Shown piece by piece: positions 1 to 10,971 of a DNA stretch of 64,000 nt. Numbering within the stretch: position 1 is the stretch's first letter; every line of letters begins with the position of its first letter. The position numbers were made by a program, and so were the translations under genes. The DNA is taken from the NCBI GenBank assembly GCA_032164245.1, contig JAVMKO010000006.1:10183001-10247000 (forward strand), written 5' to 3'. The notes below the pieces were generated by a model, which was given only the letters and a program-made list of their open reading frames with translations, did no database searches and was not told where the DNA came from. The stretch is from Sternotherus odoratus (lineage: Eukaryota; Chordata; Testudines; Kinosternidae).

Positions 1-489
1 GCTGTACCCCAAGTTGCCTAAACACAAAGACACAGTCTTTGTCCACCTAGAGTTTATATTCCACCCTTTTGGCCTTTCTGTGTGCTCGCTGGTTTACCCA
101 TCAGTCTTTAGACATAGCTCAGCAGGGCAGGGATCACGTCTGATGGCAACATTTTTCAAGAGCAGTTAAGTGACTTAAAAGCCTACGTTCCACTGACTTT
201 CACCGCGACTTGGGATCTTTGGTTTCAATGGGTTTCAATGGTTTCGATGGGACTTTCACTGAGACTTAGAATCTTTGGTTTCAATGGGAGTGCTGGACTG
301 TCCCACTGGATGCCTTTCTGCAACTTTAAGCACCTAAAGACCTTTAAAAATCCAGCCCGAAGTACCCAAGTTACTTTTGAAAATGGCAGGTAGGCTCCTA
401 AGTCACTCGGGCACTTTTGAAAATTTTACTCTGCATCTTGAAATAATATTGTATACCAACTGGTGATGCTAATACGTCTCAGGCTTACA

Positions 490-605
490 AGGCATTAACA
501 CTCTTCCGCATGCAGTGTACTTCATGCCGAATATTACTGGCACTGGTCAAGGGGTCAAGCCAAACCCTCTGATCAAAGCATCTGTGAGTTTTGGAAAAGT
601 CTGGA
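490..605. repeat. Copy 1 of a ~115-bp dispersed repeat
   Basis: This segment shares long stretches with 1272-1387 in the same orientation, including AATATTACTGGC and CAAGGGGTCAAG, with scattered substitutions. The family was not recognised. Short reading frames over both copies give similar peptides only because the DNA is repeated; I see no sign of a gene. Confidence 0.55.
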
Positions 606-1040
606 TCTGGAGCAGGATCTGAACTTTGCATTAGGCCCCCATCTTTAGAATGAGCCAAACCGAAAACCTGTGTCCAAGACTCCCGGCTTTTTGAATAGTT
701 GGGATTCCCATTCAAATCCTGCAGCTCCGGCTCAGCTGTCCTCTGCACTAGCTCTTGATGTTTGTTGTTTTGAACTGCTCTACTAACCAGCAGTGCAACT
801 CAGCTTCTCCCTCCCACCCCATAGTCTCCCTAGATGTTATATTCCGTGGGCCTCCCTAGCCTGGGTGAATAAAGCAGGCCTTTCAGTGGTCCCAGTTATC
901 GAGGTAAGATCTTGCCCACTTAGCGTCACATTTGCAAAGGGCCTGGCCTCTACACTGATGTGTCCAAAAATGCAACATGCAGCGCTGCTCTTAGAAACGT
1001 GACCCTGAGAATATACAAAAGCAAGAGCTCTGCCTCTTTC

Positions 1041-1191
1041 CAGGACCTGCTCCAGGCACCAGCCGAGGAAACAGGTGCTTGGGGCGGCACATTTTAAGGG
1101 GTGGCGTTCCGGGTAATCTTGGGGTGGCACATTCCAGACATCCATTTTTTTTTTTTGGCTTGGGGCGGCAGAAAAGCTAGAGCCGGCCCTG
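1041..1191. mobile_element. Small hAT-type MITE
   Basis: Imperfect terminal inverted repeats are visible: CAGGACCTGCTCCAGGC at the left, and at the right the reverse complement of CAGGGCCGGCTCTAGC. An 8-bp target duplication with one mismatch flanks it (CCTCTTTC at 1033-1040, CCTCTCTC at 1192-1199). CA(R)G ends and 8-bp duplications are typical of hAT elements. It has no coding capacity and must have been moved by a transposase made elsewhere. Confidence 0.6.
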
Positions 1192-1271
1192 CCTCTCTCA
1201 TCCCCTTCCTGTGTTAGCTTGTGACGTTCGCTCCTTTCAACTCTAAGGATCCCCTTTTTCTTTAGGTGTGC

Positions 1272-1387
1272 TTGGCACTCTCACGCATGCAGTGAGTCGC
1301 TTGGTAAATATTACTGGCGCTGATCAAGGGGTCAAGTCGAACGCTCTGATCGAAGCATCCTTGAGTTCTGGAAAAGTTTGGGGAGTG
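1272..1387. repeat. Copy 2 of a ~115-bp dispersed repeat
   Basis: Partner of 490-605, about 780 bp downstream in direct orientation. The shared block includes the CGCATGCAGTG-like start and the TCTGGAAAAGT-like end. Sequence beyond the block does not match. It may be two fragments of one unrecognised dispersed element, or a local duplication. Confidence 0.55.
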
Positions 1388-2274
1388 TTGACTTCTGCTT
1401 CCATTCAACGGACCTGCAGTGTTCAGATGCTTGCACGCAAAGCTGGTAACAGTGCTGTCGTGCCAGTTTGGACATGCAGTCCAGCCGGTGAGAGCACGGC
1501 CTGTCATCTTTGACATGCAGCCGTGGCTTCTGGGTTCGCGGGGTCAACATGCTCATGAATTTTATGGGTTCTATTTAGGAACCCCCTGAAAATCCCCCCC
1601 TCCCCGCTTTATTTGGCTTGCTGCTATTGCCTGAGCTGTCGTCATATTGGTCTGTCAAGAGACTTGCCCCGTGTGCGCTGTACAAGCATTGCATGTTGTT
1701 CTTGGCCGTGTAGCGAGGCTGCGGTGCAGCAGTAACGGAGTGTTTGTGTTCGTAAATCACGTTTGAGGAATTTGTATTCTTTCCACGTGCTCCGGGCTGG
1801 CAGGGGAGCAATGGCCTGGCACCGAGGAGGTCCCAGGGGAGAAGAGCTCTCGCATTTCCCCCCTGCACTCGCTGGCCTGAGAGGACAGCAGGCGTGTGTG
1901 CTGCAATGCCGTTGCCGTTTAGCACAACTCCTGGAGATCCTGGGTTAGCAATTGCTGTGCAGTGCCCTTGTCCATGGAAAGACCGGCAGGCCTTCTGGGC
2001 TGGTGGGGAAGAGAGAGCACTCAACCTAACCCTGCTCATCTGGGGCTCGTCCAAAGCTCCAGGCTCATGTTGAAGGGAGTGGGCGTACACCACCAAGGGC
2101 CTATCATGGGCAGCACATCCTGGGCTTCCATGTTGCCATATAACGAGAGACACGTCGTATCTGGTCGGTCATAACTAATGTGGACTGAACTTCCACAGGA
2201 ACGAAGGAGCACCACAGAGCTGCCCACCTTCTGCTCGAAGGGCAAGGTGCACCTCTTCAACTTGACTGACCTCA
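1388..2274. other. No supported gene
   Basis: I recognise no domain, RNA gene or repeat in this stretch. A 192-codon minus-strand open frame at 1575-2153 has no recognisable motif and overlaps open frames on the other strand, so I do not call it coding. Confidence 0.4.
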
Positions 2275-2441
2275 CACCTTTTCATGTGTTTATACCTGCT
2301 CCTGTATTTTCCACTCCTGATGAAGTGGGTTCTAGCCCACGAAAGCTTACGCCCAAATAAATGTGTTGGTCTCTAAGGCGCCACAAGGACTCCTCGTTCT
2401 TTTTGCTGATAAAAACTAACTCGGCTACCCCTCTGAAACCT
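2275..2441 (+). mobile_element. Penelope-like element 3' fragment with hammerhead-like motif
   Basis: The core at 2317-2354 reads CTGATGA, then a stem GTGGG/CCCAC, then GAAA and a short GC-UUAC-GC hairpin. Downstream come GTCTCTAAGGCGCCACAAGG and a tail ending CGGCTACCCCTCTGA, the same tail seen at the other nine loci. The order matches hammerhead motifs reported from Penelope-like retroelements. Departures are an extra A between the core and stem II, and C instead of U beside the expected cleavage base, so activity is doubtful. I found no target duplication. Confidence 0.65.
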
Positions 2442-3267
2442 TTCCCACCTGCCTTCTCCATCCATCACTCATGGCTCCCTGGGCATCTACCCTGACCAAA
2501 ACAAAAAGCTCCACTGCACACACAGTTCTCCCCCAAGAGAGAGGATGAACAGGAACGATACACACGTGACAGATGTTAGTCACATCGCTTAATGAAAATT
2601 CTAGCTCCTGCGGTGATGAGTCGGGGACAAGGAACTATGTGGAACAGACCAATATTGAATTTGCCATCAATTTACAGAGCTAAAAATACATGCATCTGTT
2701 ACTTTTGAATCCTGAATAGGATAGCAAATTATTTGCCTCAGATGATTAAATCTGCTCAGGTTAATAATGCCGAACTGTAATAGTTGAGATTATACCGGTA
2801 GTGCAACATAGAGGGCATGCGTCCTTAGGAAAAAATATAGTCACGATACTATCTTGGGAAATCATAGAGAAGAGGACTCCTGAGTGTCTTTATTTTGCCC
2901 CTTGCTTACTATATGGTAATTGTTAATTTTGTAAAACATGCTCTTTTCATTGATAAAACCAGTATTACGTCAAAATCCTGGGAATTGTATCCCAGCTTTC
3001 GGGCTCTGGGGACTATTCCTGTGTGGTTCCTTTTCCAGTATAATTAAAATGAATCCAGCATCTTTTTTTCCCCAAAGGAAAATGTAACCTTTGTGGACCT
3101 CTTATTGTTCTATTTAATGGGTGAGATACAAAACATTCACATTTGCTGCCTGCAGTATCACTCTTTGGCTCGAGCTACTCTGAATCTCTCTACTGGGTCC
3201 GGTGCCAGTGGGGTTATGTATCGGGAAGTTCGACATGGAAACCACCTGTCAGGAATATTCGTTGAGT
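2442..3267. other. Unannotated AT-rich sequence
   Basis: No gene, RNA or clear repeat is visible. The base composition is AT-rich with no long open frames. Confidence 0.4.
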
Positions 3268-3435
3268 GGCAGGCAGCGTGGTCTAGTGGTCAGAGACTGC
3301 GAGACAGTTCCTGAATGCCATTGTTTCACCTGGCAAAGGACATAATTTCTGTTCCCTTATTTCCTCATCTGTGAAACAGGGATCCACCTTTGTAAATTGC
3401 TTGGAGATCCTCAGACGAAATGTGTTACAGAAGGG
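3268..3435 (+). repeat. MIR-type SINE relic
   Basis: A tRNA-like head (GCAGCGTGGTCTAGTGGTCA) is followed by the conserved tail blocks CCTCATCTGTGAAACAGGG and TTGTAAATTGCTTGGAGATCC. This order is that of MIR, an ancient amniote SINE. It is an old relic. Confidence 0.65.
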
Positions 3436-3800
3436 CAAAGAATTAGCCTCCTGCATTCTCCACTCTCCTTTCCATCACTTTGTTACTGATTATTTCTTCT
3501 CTTCCGTTACTATCCTCACCTTCTTTCATTTCCTTCGGCCCCTCATCTTTGTCCTCCTCTGTTCTCCCCACCTGTGTTGTGCATTCCTGTCTCGGTGTCT
3601 CCCTCTCTCTTTTGCTCATCTGCTTTTCCTCCTTCTGTTTCTACAGGTGTTGTTGCAATCGCATCTGACATTATACTGCCCCTTCATTCTCCCCTGCCTT
3701 ATTTCACTGCCCGGCCAACTATTTGCTTGGGCACAGCAAGGGAAGGGGAGCCAAGTTTCAGTCGTGCCCTTTGGAGCTCTCATGCACACATAGTTCTAAA
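3436..3800. other. Pyrimidine-rich unannotated stretch
   Basis: Rich in CT tracts (TTCC, CTCC). The pyrimidine bias leaves open frames in several registers (one of 140 codons), which are low-complexity artefacts. I see no gene. Confidence 0.4.
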
Positions 3801-3995
3801 TGAAATTTTTCAGCCAAAGCTTTTTATTCCATGGAAAAATGCAGATTCAGGTAGACGGAAATATTTCATGAGTTTGTGCTGAATCCCCCGAGCTGAAACA
3901 TTTTGGTTTGACCTTTTGAAATGAAACGTTTCTATTTCTCAATTCAAAACATCGTTTCGGTTAGAAGTTGACGTCCGTTTTATTTTGAAAGAAGG

Positions 3996-5006
3996 TGTGA
4001 CGGGGCGGACCGGCCCCGCACGGGCCAGGGCTGCCCCTGGCCGGAAGTGCTAGCAGCGGAAGTCCCGCCCCCGCTGCACTGGGCATGCTCCAAATGCTCA
4101 GGCAGTATAAAACAAGGGAGCACAGCTCAGTCTGGGCTGGCTGCCGTAGGAGGAGGACGTGCCGGCCGAGCTCCAGCGGAGGACCAGCCCCAGCCACACC
4201 AGGAGCCGGAGCTGGAGCCATGGCAGGACCCTGCCCTAGAGTCTGATGCCGGCCACAGCCAGTCAGGAGCCTTAAACCACCACCTGCCTGAGGGGGCGAC
4301 GGACCTAGCCACATACGAGGGATCAGCAACCCGCCAAGGGACCCTGTCGATGGACCAGGTAGGAACTGACCCCAGGATAGTGAGGGAGTGGTATTGCCCA
4401 CCCGAAGACACTCAGCGTGTTGCGGTAGGACCTCCCCGCTGAGTGGGGGTCAGGAGCAGGCCGTTAGGCCACACTGCCCTAGTGCAAGGGGATTGCTATT
4501 GACTCTGGCCGTTAGGCCACACTGCCCCAGGGAAGGGGGGTTCTGATAGACTCTGGCCATTGGGCCATACTGCCCCCGCCGAGGGGGCCGATACTGACTC
4601 TGGCCATTGGGCCACACTGCCCCAGCCGAGGGGGCCGATACTGACTCTGGCCATTGGGCCACACTGCCCCAGCCGAGGGGGCCGATACTGACTCTGGCCA
4701 TTGGGCCACACTGCCCCAGCCGAGGGGGCCGATACTGACTCTGGCCATTGGGCCATACTGCCCCAGCCGAGGGGGCCGATACTGACTCTGGCCATTGGGC
4801 CACACTGCCCCAGCCGAGGGGGCCGATACTGACTCTGGCCATTGGGCCACACTGCCCCAGCCGAGGGGGCTGATATTGACTCTGGCCATTGGGCCACACG
4901 GCCCCAGCCGAGGGGGCTGATATTGACTCTGGCCATTGGGCCACACTGTCCCAGCCGACGGGACTCGTCAGGGACTCCGGCCTGGGGGGGGGCCTGAACC
5001 CTGACA
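3996..5006 (+). mobile_element. Solo LTR of an endogenous retroviral/LTR element
   Basis: The element begins TGTGACGG and ends CCCTGACA, giving the TG...CA ends of an LTR. It is flanked by a perfect 5-bp target duplication GAAGG (3991-3995 and 5007-5011), as left by integrase-type insertion. A TATAAAA box lies at 4106-4112, with a GC-box-like CCCGCCCCCGC upstream, so transcription would run on the plus strand. No gag, pol or env sequence is present, so this is a solo LTR left by LTR-LTR recombination. Its 3' half is expanded by a 47-bp tandem array. I could not place the family. Confidence 0.7.
4500..4975. repeat. 47-bp minisatellite, about 10 units
   Basis: Units start with CTCTGGCC at about 4503, 4551, 4598, 4645, 4692, 4739, 4786, 4833, 4880 and 4927. 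The first two are 47-49 bp and diverged; the rest have an exact 47-bp period and are nearly identical. Because 47 is not a multiple of 3 and the unit lacks stops on the minus strand, all three minus frames stay open and encode the same peptide in rotation. It lies inside the solo LTR. Confidence 0.9.
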
Positions 5007-5190
5007 GAAGGGAAAAAGAAAACAGCAGCCCTGAAAATGAAACGAAACATTTGATCTTGTGTTGCATTTCATTCGACCGAAAACCATTTTTATTTCTCAC
5101 TTTTTTGCTTCAATTTTTTTTTTAAGTTTCATTTTGGGTCAACCCAAAACATTTGTTTTTTGGTTTGGCCAGTGGACTGAAAAATTTGCA

Positions 5191-6272
5191 CAGCTGTAGC
5201 GACACACTTGGGCTTTCTCTTGTGTTGGTGCCAACAGTCATTGCCTTGTCTTTTACATAGATGACCAGAACATTCAAAAACAGCTATTCCTTGCTGGCCT
5301 GATTCCCCGTTGCTAGTTACATGAGTCTGATTTGGAAACATTTTCTACTCACAGCATTGCTAAACCCAAGTGTTCAAAAATTGTCAGTCATTCCCCCAAC
5401 ATCATGAGACTGGCTTAAAGATCAAGACTTTTGTTTCTAAAGATGGGTTCTTTTTATTCACCTTCAGGTTTCTGAGCCTGTCAGGTATGGTTGGGTCACA
5501 TTTTCCAGCTTCTTTCTCTGCAGCCATGAGGGTGAGACGCTGACTATCTCTTTAAATGAATGCTGAAATGCTCACAGAATCACATGACTCCAGGAGCTGG
5601 GGCTTTAACAAAAACACCGAATCTCTTTTCCCGCTAGTGCATTTTGCAGCTAGTGAGGGAGGTGAAGAGAGTTAATTTGCCCAGCAGGCTGCGTGATCAA
5701 AGAGGCTGCCATCAGCCAGACATTTGCAAAGGCTTCCAGGGCCTAATCATAATTGTTCTTAATTCCTTTAGCTCCATGGTGAGCATGGCGTGATATACTG
5801 CTAAGGACGGGATGAATGATGTAGGGGGTCCTGGCCAGAAGCTTATTTAAAAGAGCCCCCGGGGAGAAAGCAGCTTTCTGATAGGACAGTGAGGGGCTTA
5901 GAGACAATGGGTTGGAATTCTGACATTTTCTTCTTAGAGACACCCCAGGTCCCTGCTGCCCGTTCTCTGCCACTTCCCTCTACTCTCAGGATGTGCTTTG
6001 TCCTCACACCCTTCCCCTCCTGCCTGCCTGGCATTTCCTACATCCCCATTCTAGCTCGCCGGGTGGCCCCTTCCCTTCTTGCCGAATCAGCTTCTATGCT
6101 CTCCTCCCGGGTCTCTTTTGCAGCCTCTTCCTTCCCCTGCTGCCTGCCAGTACTGTAGATACCAGCTATACCAATGGTAATATAGGCCTCAGCCCTGCAT
6201 GTGCATGGGTGGAGCCCCAGGAGTTATAATGCACGAGCAACTTGAGAGGAATAGACTGTCCGCAAAGGCTAA
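5191..6272. other. Unannotated stretch
   Basis: No supported gene or recognised repeat. Short open frames here overlap on both strands and show no domain signature. Confidence 0.4.
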
Positions 6273-6500
6273 GGCCCTGGCTACATGTGCAGCGCTGCAG
6301 TCACACAGCCGTACCAACACAGCCGCACTGCTGCAGCGCATCTGGTGAAGACGCTCTGTGTCCAGGGGATAAAAAGAACCCGCCCGCAAACGGCAGAAGC
6401 TTTCCTGTCGACACAGCACTGTGCATGCTAGAACTTCCATGGCTCAGGGGGAGGAATAGTCACATCCCTGAGCAACATAAGTGGTAGTGTAGATGTAGCT
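6273..6500. mobile_element. PIF/Harbinger-type MITE
   Basis: The ends GGCCCTGGCTACATG and (reverse complement of the right end) AGCTACATCTACACTACC are imperfect inverted repeats. TAA lies on both sides (6270-6272 and 6501-6503). A 3-bp TAA/TTA duplication and C(A/T)ACACT-type termini fit Harbinger-derived MITEs common in turtles and crocodilians. It is non-coding. Confidence 0.5.
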
Positions 6501-7091
6501 TAAGAGAGGAGAAGAAAGAAACCTTCCAGAGGACAGTTGCTTTGGCTCACCTTCAGGACAGAATCAGCCTGGCATCACCAGATGCCACTGTCTGAGATTC
6601 ACGGGGTCCTCCCGGGTATAAGCATTGGCAAGATCAGGGCAATGGACTGGTACACAATCATGCATTCAGTCTGAAGGTGGGTCGTTAACATTGTATTGCA
6701 CACACTTTAGTGCAATCTTGGATCATGCAAGCAGTTGCTGACCCAATGGGCGTCCGAGTGCCAGTCACATGTTGCGTATGTTGCTGCAGAATAGATGGTC
6801 TTATTTTTCCAGGCAAACAGGAGCCCACATGTACGTGTTCGGTTGACCAGATGGTACCACGTGAAAAGCATGTTTTCAGAAACGTAGGAACCCATGGGAG
6901 TGAATATGTGAGAGTTTCTCTGAGGGGTAGGCTGGGGGGGGGGGGCGGCATAGGAATAGAGCTGATTTAAAAGATACTCATTTTTTTGCAAAATAATTTT
7001 GGTGCTGCAGAAAAGGACCACACAATGTGTGATTGTTTTTTTAATGTGTCAAAAATAATTAACCAAAAAAGTTCAAAATTAAAAATTTTCA

Positions 7092-7296
7092 GGCCTCATC
7101 GACACAACATAACTACATTGGCTGGGGGTGTGAAAAATCCACCCTCTCAGTGCCATACCTACGACAAGCTAACCTCGTCATTTGCGGAGGTGGCCGGACG
7201 CTGACAAAAAAGCCTCTTCTGTCACTGTGGGCTGCGTTTCCCCTGTGCGGTTGTGCCGGCACAGCCCTGGCACTGTAGTGTAGTGTAGACATGGCC
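7092..7296. mobile_element. PIF/Harbinger-type MITE
   Basis: The left end is GGCCTCATCGACACAAC. The right end is the inverse of GGCCATGTCTACACTAC. TCA flanks both sides (7089-7091 and 7297-7299), consistent with a 3-bp duplication. The termini resemble those at 6273-6500 and 9796-10971, so these are probably related non-autonomous elements. Confidence 0.5.
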
Positions 7297-7814
7297 TCAG
7301 TATTTTGTTCCCTTTCCCCACTTTTTTTTCTTCCCCTTTTTCATTTTGCCTCTAAAAAAAAGGAGGAGGAAGGGGCCAGAAATCCCCTAAACCATAAAAT
7401 CGAGATTGAAAACTGAAACTGGATTCCCCACCCCCACCCCCGGTTTTAATCTTATTGGAAAGGGGGACATTTTTTAAAATGTACAGTTTTAGGTAAAAAT
7501 TTCATTTTTGAAAAAAGGCCATTTTTTATTTAAAAAAATGCTTTTGAGCAAAATCAATGTGAAGCAGCCCCAGTCAGGAGGGGCCGTTCCCTGCTTCCCC
7601 ACATTTCCCCAGCAGCGAGGTTCATTGGTTACTGCTTGTTTCTGGGTTTTCGGGGGCCCGCAGGACTAAACTGAACATATAACTATGTAGCAATCTATGA
7701 TCCTGATCCTGCAACTGCACATGCAGGCTGGACCTCACGGAGCTCAGAAAGTAACAGCTGGTATTGCCCCGCTGAGCCTGTCTTGACTCCAAAGAAGCAG
7801 AATTGAATCCTAGG
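7297..7814. other. Low-complexity AT-rich stretch
   Basis: Poly-T, poly-A and CCCCACCCCC runs dominate, with GAAA/TTTC words like those flanking the solo LTR. No gene is visible. Confidence 0.35.
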
Positions 7815-7885
7815 AACATTGGAATGACCAGACTGGATCGGACCCGAGGTCCACCCAGTCCTGAATCCTGTCGGTGATCAGATAC
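7815..7885 (+). repeat. CR1 LINE 3' UTR fragment
   Basis: The words GACCAGACTGGATCGGACC and AGGTCCACCCAGTCC match the conserved untranslated block also seen near 53260 (TAGATGGACCTTTGGTCTGACC), in a diverged form. This is a short old CR1 relic. Confidence 0.45.
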
Positions 7886-9005
7886 TTTGGAAGAAAGTAC
7901 AAGAATCTACATAGCAGACATGTATGGAGTAATCTGCTTATGGAAGAAGATTCTTCCTACCGCCATGCAGTTTGGGCCTGTTTCTATCCCCATGAAAGCC
8001 AATGGGCATTTTGCCACTGATTTCTGTGGGCACAGGAGCAGGTCTATGTTATTTATAAATAAGATGGTATCCACTGGAGATGACAGGAACAAAGGCAGAG
8101 CTTGGGGCTGCATGATCCATGCTTTGATGGCTTCCTGTTTTTCTTTTTACTTTGTGCATCTTTCTTGAGCTGTGCCATAACACCAGGTTTGGGCTTATCT
8201 TGCAAACCCAGTTCACACCGCTCTAAAGTTACTAAAGCCCTTGGCTTCCTTGACAGAGTGCAGCAGGCTTCTTGATCCGCTATCCTGTTTTATTTTCTCT
8301 TTGAATTCGACTAAACGCCTGGCTGTGATAAGACAACAAAGAGTGACGTCAGCAACCCTTGGAATATTCAAATCGGCTCCAGTTTGTTTGTTTTTGGGCT
8401 AAATTGGGAGTGAGAAAGTTGGAGCTTGGAGGTGCAATTGGGAATGGGATCACCTGGGAAAATATAGCTGCCTTTCATCTTGGCTCCATTCCCTGTGGCT
8501 AGGAGAGCTTTCCGCTCCCAGCTGGTCTAACAACCCTCCTCCCTTTTAGCAGGGGCTGTTTCATCACTGTGTCTGGGGAGGAGCATTTAGCAGGGACCAT
8601 ATGACATGGAGCAAAAGTTGAGGGAACAGATGTTCCTCTCTCAGGGCGTGTGTGTGGCAGGGGAAGGGGGTTCTTTGCAAAGTGTTGAAAAGGGTATAAA
8701 ATGCCTTTCAAGATTTTAAAAATCAAAGATGGGAACAGCTTTTTTTTTTTAAGTTGTTGACCACAAACACACACACACACACACATGCGAGCAGAGCTGT
8801 TCCTGGCTATTTGTGGGTGGCTTCGTGCAACTTCCATAACCTTAGACATTTGATTTTTGGCCTTGGAGCAATTCTGGGCCAAAATTCCATGTTAAGTGGT
8901 GGGGGAACCTCCACTGACTTTGACTGAGTTTGACTTCCGGTGCTCCTGATGGGGCCCCTTTCATGAATGCGAGTTACAAACTGGCCAATTTCTTAGCAAA
9001 CAGCG
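7886..9005. other. Unannotated stretch with a short CA repeat
   Basis: A (CA)n run lies at about 8765-8784. I recognise nothing else and see no supported coding sequence. Confidence 0.4.
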
Positions 9006-9009
9006 AATG

Positions 9010-9130
9010 GCAAGCTATGCTAGGCTCCTTATTACTTGTATTACAACAGCACTGAGAGATCCCACCTGAGATCAGTGCCCAATTGCGCTCGGTGCTGTAC
9101 AAATGCTCCCAGTCTAAGGAGACAGAACAG
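9010..9130 (-). repeat. Ancient LINE 3' tail (L2/L3/CR1-like)
   Basis: Reverse-strand relative of 40860-40990: words such as GTGCTGTACAAAT and AGTCTAAGGAGACAGAACAGG correspond to the complement of the TGTTTGTACAGTGCCTAGCAC block. Such tails recur near 18890, 38905, 40450 and 62405. Clade assignment is uncertain. Confidence 0.45.
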
Positions 9131-9202
9131 GCAAGAGGGAGAAGAAATGAAATGTTATCTCCATTCTATACATGGGGGAACTGAGACCTAGGGAGATTAA
9201 GA

Positions 9203-9290
9203 CCCAGATCTTTCAAGGGGGTTAGGTGCAAAAGTCCCCTTGAAATCAATGAGAGTTAGGTACCTAAACACCATTCAGGATCTAGGCCTC
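9203..9290. repeat. Palindromic GATCCTCAAAGG-family repeat
   Basis: A diverged palindrome (CCAGATCTTTCAAGG... and ...TTCAGGATCTAGG) encloses TTAGGTACCTAA and AATCAATGAGAG. It resembles the cleaner copy at 36618-36693. Probably a short inverted-repeat MITE. Confidence 0.45.
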
Positions 9291-9795
9291 TGTGACTTGC
9301 TTAAGGTCACGGAGGAAGTATATGATAGAGTCCGAGTCTTGAACCCTTTATCTCATGAGTCCCACAAGGCCATCCTGCCTGGGCCTCAGCCAGCCAACTA
9401 ATAGTGGAATATTCCAGATGATCTCAGCTAATTTGCAATGCTCTTGTTTGGATTTACTCCTAGTCACTGGAGACAATGAACTTGATTTGTTATGGTCGAG
9501 CGCAGGAAGGCCTAGGACAGTGTTCTCCTGAGCAGATAGGCCAGGTGGTTTTAGGAACCACCTCCTGAATTTTTTCAGACATCACGAAAACTTTAGTGGT
9601 TTACAGAGCTGCAACAAAGAGAGCTCGTACCCTGGAGAAGAAGGTCCGTTAATAGCACTAACAGTTCATATAGATATTTAATGTGAATTCATTTGGTTTT
9701 GAAGGACTGGGTTAGAAAAAGTAAAGGTTTCTAACGTGGAAAAAGTTGTGTTGCAATGCTAGTCTTTGGCTAGAATCAGCGAGGTAGCCGTGTTA

Positions 9796-10971
9796 GGCCT
9801 GGTCCCCACTAGGTCTTAACGTCGACTTTAGCAAGCTAAAGTCGATTTAAGCCTGTACCCGTCCTCACATGCATGCCCTTAAAATCGATTTAAAGAGACC
9901 TTAAAATCGACTTCTGTACTCCTCCCTAACGAGAGGAGTAGCTGAAATCGACCTCTCTCTGGGTCGATTGTGATCTAGTGAGGATGCATGGGACTTTAAG
10001 CCTCCGACCTTCTGAGCAGCTCTGCGGACCCCCCGCCTGCCCGAGCAGCCCCGCGCCGGACCCCCCCGCCCGCCCGAGCAGCTCTGCGGACCCCCCGCCT
10101 GCCCGAGCAGCCCCGCGCCGGACCCCCCCGCCCGCCCGAGCAGCCCCGTGCTGGCTCCCCCCGCCCGAGCAGCTCCGTGGACCCCCCCGCCCGCCCGAGC
10201 AGCCCCGCGCCGGCTCCCCCCGCCCGAGCAGCTCCGCGGACCCCCCCGCCCGCCCGAGCAGCCCCGCGCTGGACACCCCCGCCCGCTCGAGCAGCCCCGC
10301 GCCGGCTCCCCCCGCCCGAGCAGCTCCGCGGACCCCCCCGCATGCCTGAGCAGCCCCACGCTGGACACCCCCGCCCGCCCGAGCAGCTCTGCGGACCCCC
10401 CCCGCCCGCCCGAGCAGCCCCGTGCTGGACACCCCCGCCCGCCCGAGCAGCTCCGCGGACACCCCCGCCCACCCGAGCAGCCCCGCGCTGGACACCCCCG
10501 CCCACCCGAGCAGCTCCGCGGACACCCCCCGCCCGAGCAGGGGGGAGGGGAGCCGGCGTGGGGCTGCTCGGGTGGGAATGGGAGTCCGCGGAGCTGCTCA
10601 GGTGGGCACGGGGGTCCGCTGAGTTGCTCGGGCGGGCGGGGGGGAGCCGGCGCAGGGCTGCCCGGGTGGGCGGGGGGGTCCGCGGACCTGCTCGGGTTGG
10701 CACGGGGGCCACGGAGCTGCTCGGACTGGGGCTGGTCCCTTGGGGAGCGTGCCTGGCTGCCCCGAAAGGTGGTGTCAGCTGGGGACTCCCGGCACTGTGG
10801 GATACCTACCCACAGTGCAATGCTGGCTATGTCGACCCCTGCAAAATTTTAAGGACAGACACTGTCGACCTGCTGTCCTTCGTGGGGGACGCACTAAGTC
10901 GATTTTATAAAGTCTACTTTAGAAAATTGACTTAAGGGAAATCGACCTACTGCTGTAGTGAAGACATACCC
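9796..10971. mobile_element. 1,176-bp PIF/Harbinger-type non-autonomous element
   Basis: The termini GGCCTGGTCCCCACTA (left) and, reversed, GGGTATGTCTTCACTA (right) form inverted repeats. TTA is duplicated at 9793-9795 and 10972-10974. Subterminal regions on both sides carry AAGTCGATTT/AAATCGACTT words in inverted arrangement. The centre is a GC-rich array with no transposase sequence. A 3-bp TTA duplication and these termini identify a Harbinger-class non-autonomous element. Removing it restores the PLE tail exactly. Confidence 0.8.
10012..10730. repeat. GC-rich tandem array in inverted halves
   Basis: From 10012 to about 10535 the plus strand repeats a ~60-bp motif, GCCCGAGCAGC followed by (T/C)GCGGACCCCCC or GCGCCGGCTCC. 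From about 10540 to 10725 the same motif appears as its reverse complement (GGAGCCGGCGC, GGGGGTCCGCGGA). The centre is therefore a large imperfect palindrome. Long open frames on both strands (up to 252 codons) are products of the array. Confidence 0.75.

Larger units (their letters stand above)
3801..5190. mobile_element. Old terminal-inverted-repeat element split by an LTR
   Basis: The outer sequence starts AAATTTTTCAG near 3802 and ends with the inverse CTGAAAAATTT near 5176-5186. Inside lie AT-rich blocks built from GAAACG and CATTTC words that partly pair across the element. A solo LTR (3996-5006) lies within it. Similar words recur around 7380-7560 and 59420-59620, suggesting a family. 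Limits and class are uncertain because I see no clear target duplication. Confidence 0.35.

Noticed and set aside
1575..2153. 192-codon minus-strand ORF
   Set aside because: No motif and overlapping open frames on the other strand; no splice or promoter support.
4500..4975. Possible CRISPR array
   Set aside because: Units are tandem with no unique spacers, and the setting is a vertebrate LTR.
9996..10935. Long open frames on both strands (238, 234 and 252 codons)
   Set aside because: They lie in the GC-rich tandem array of a Harbinger-type element; frames overlap on both strands and encode only array repeats.
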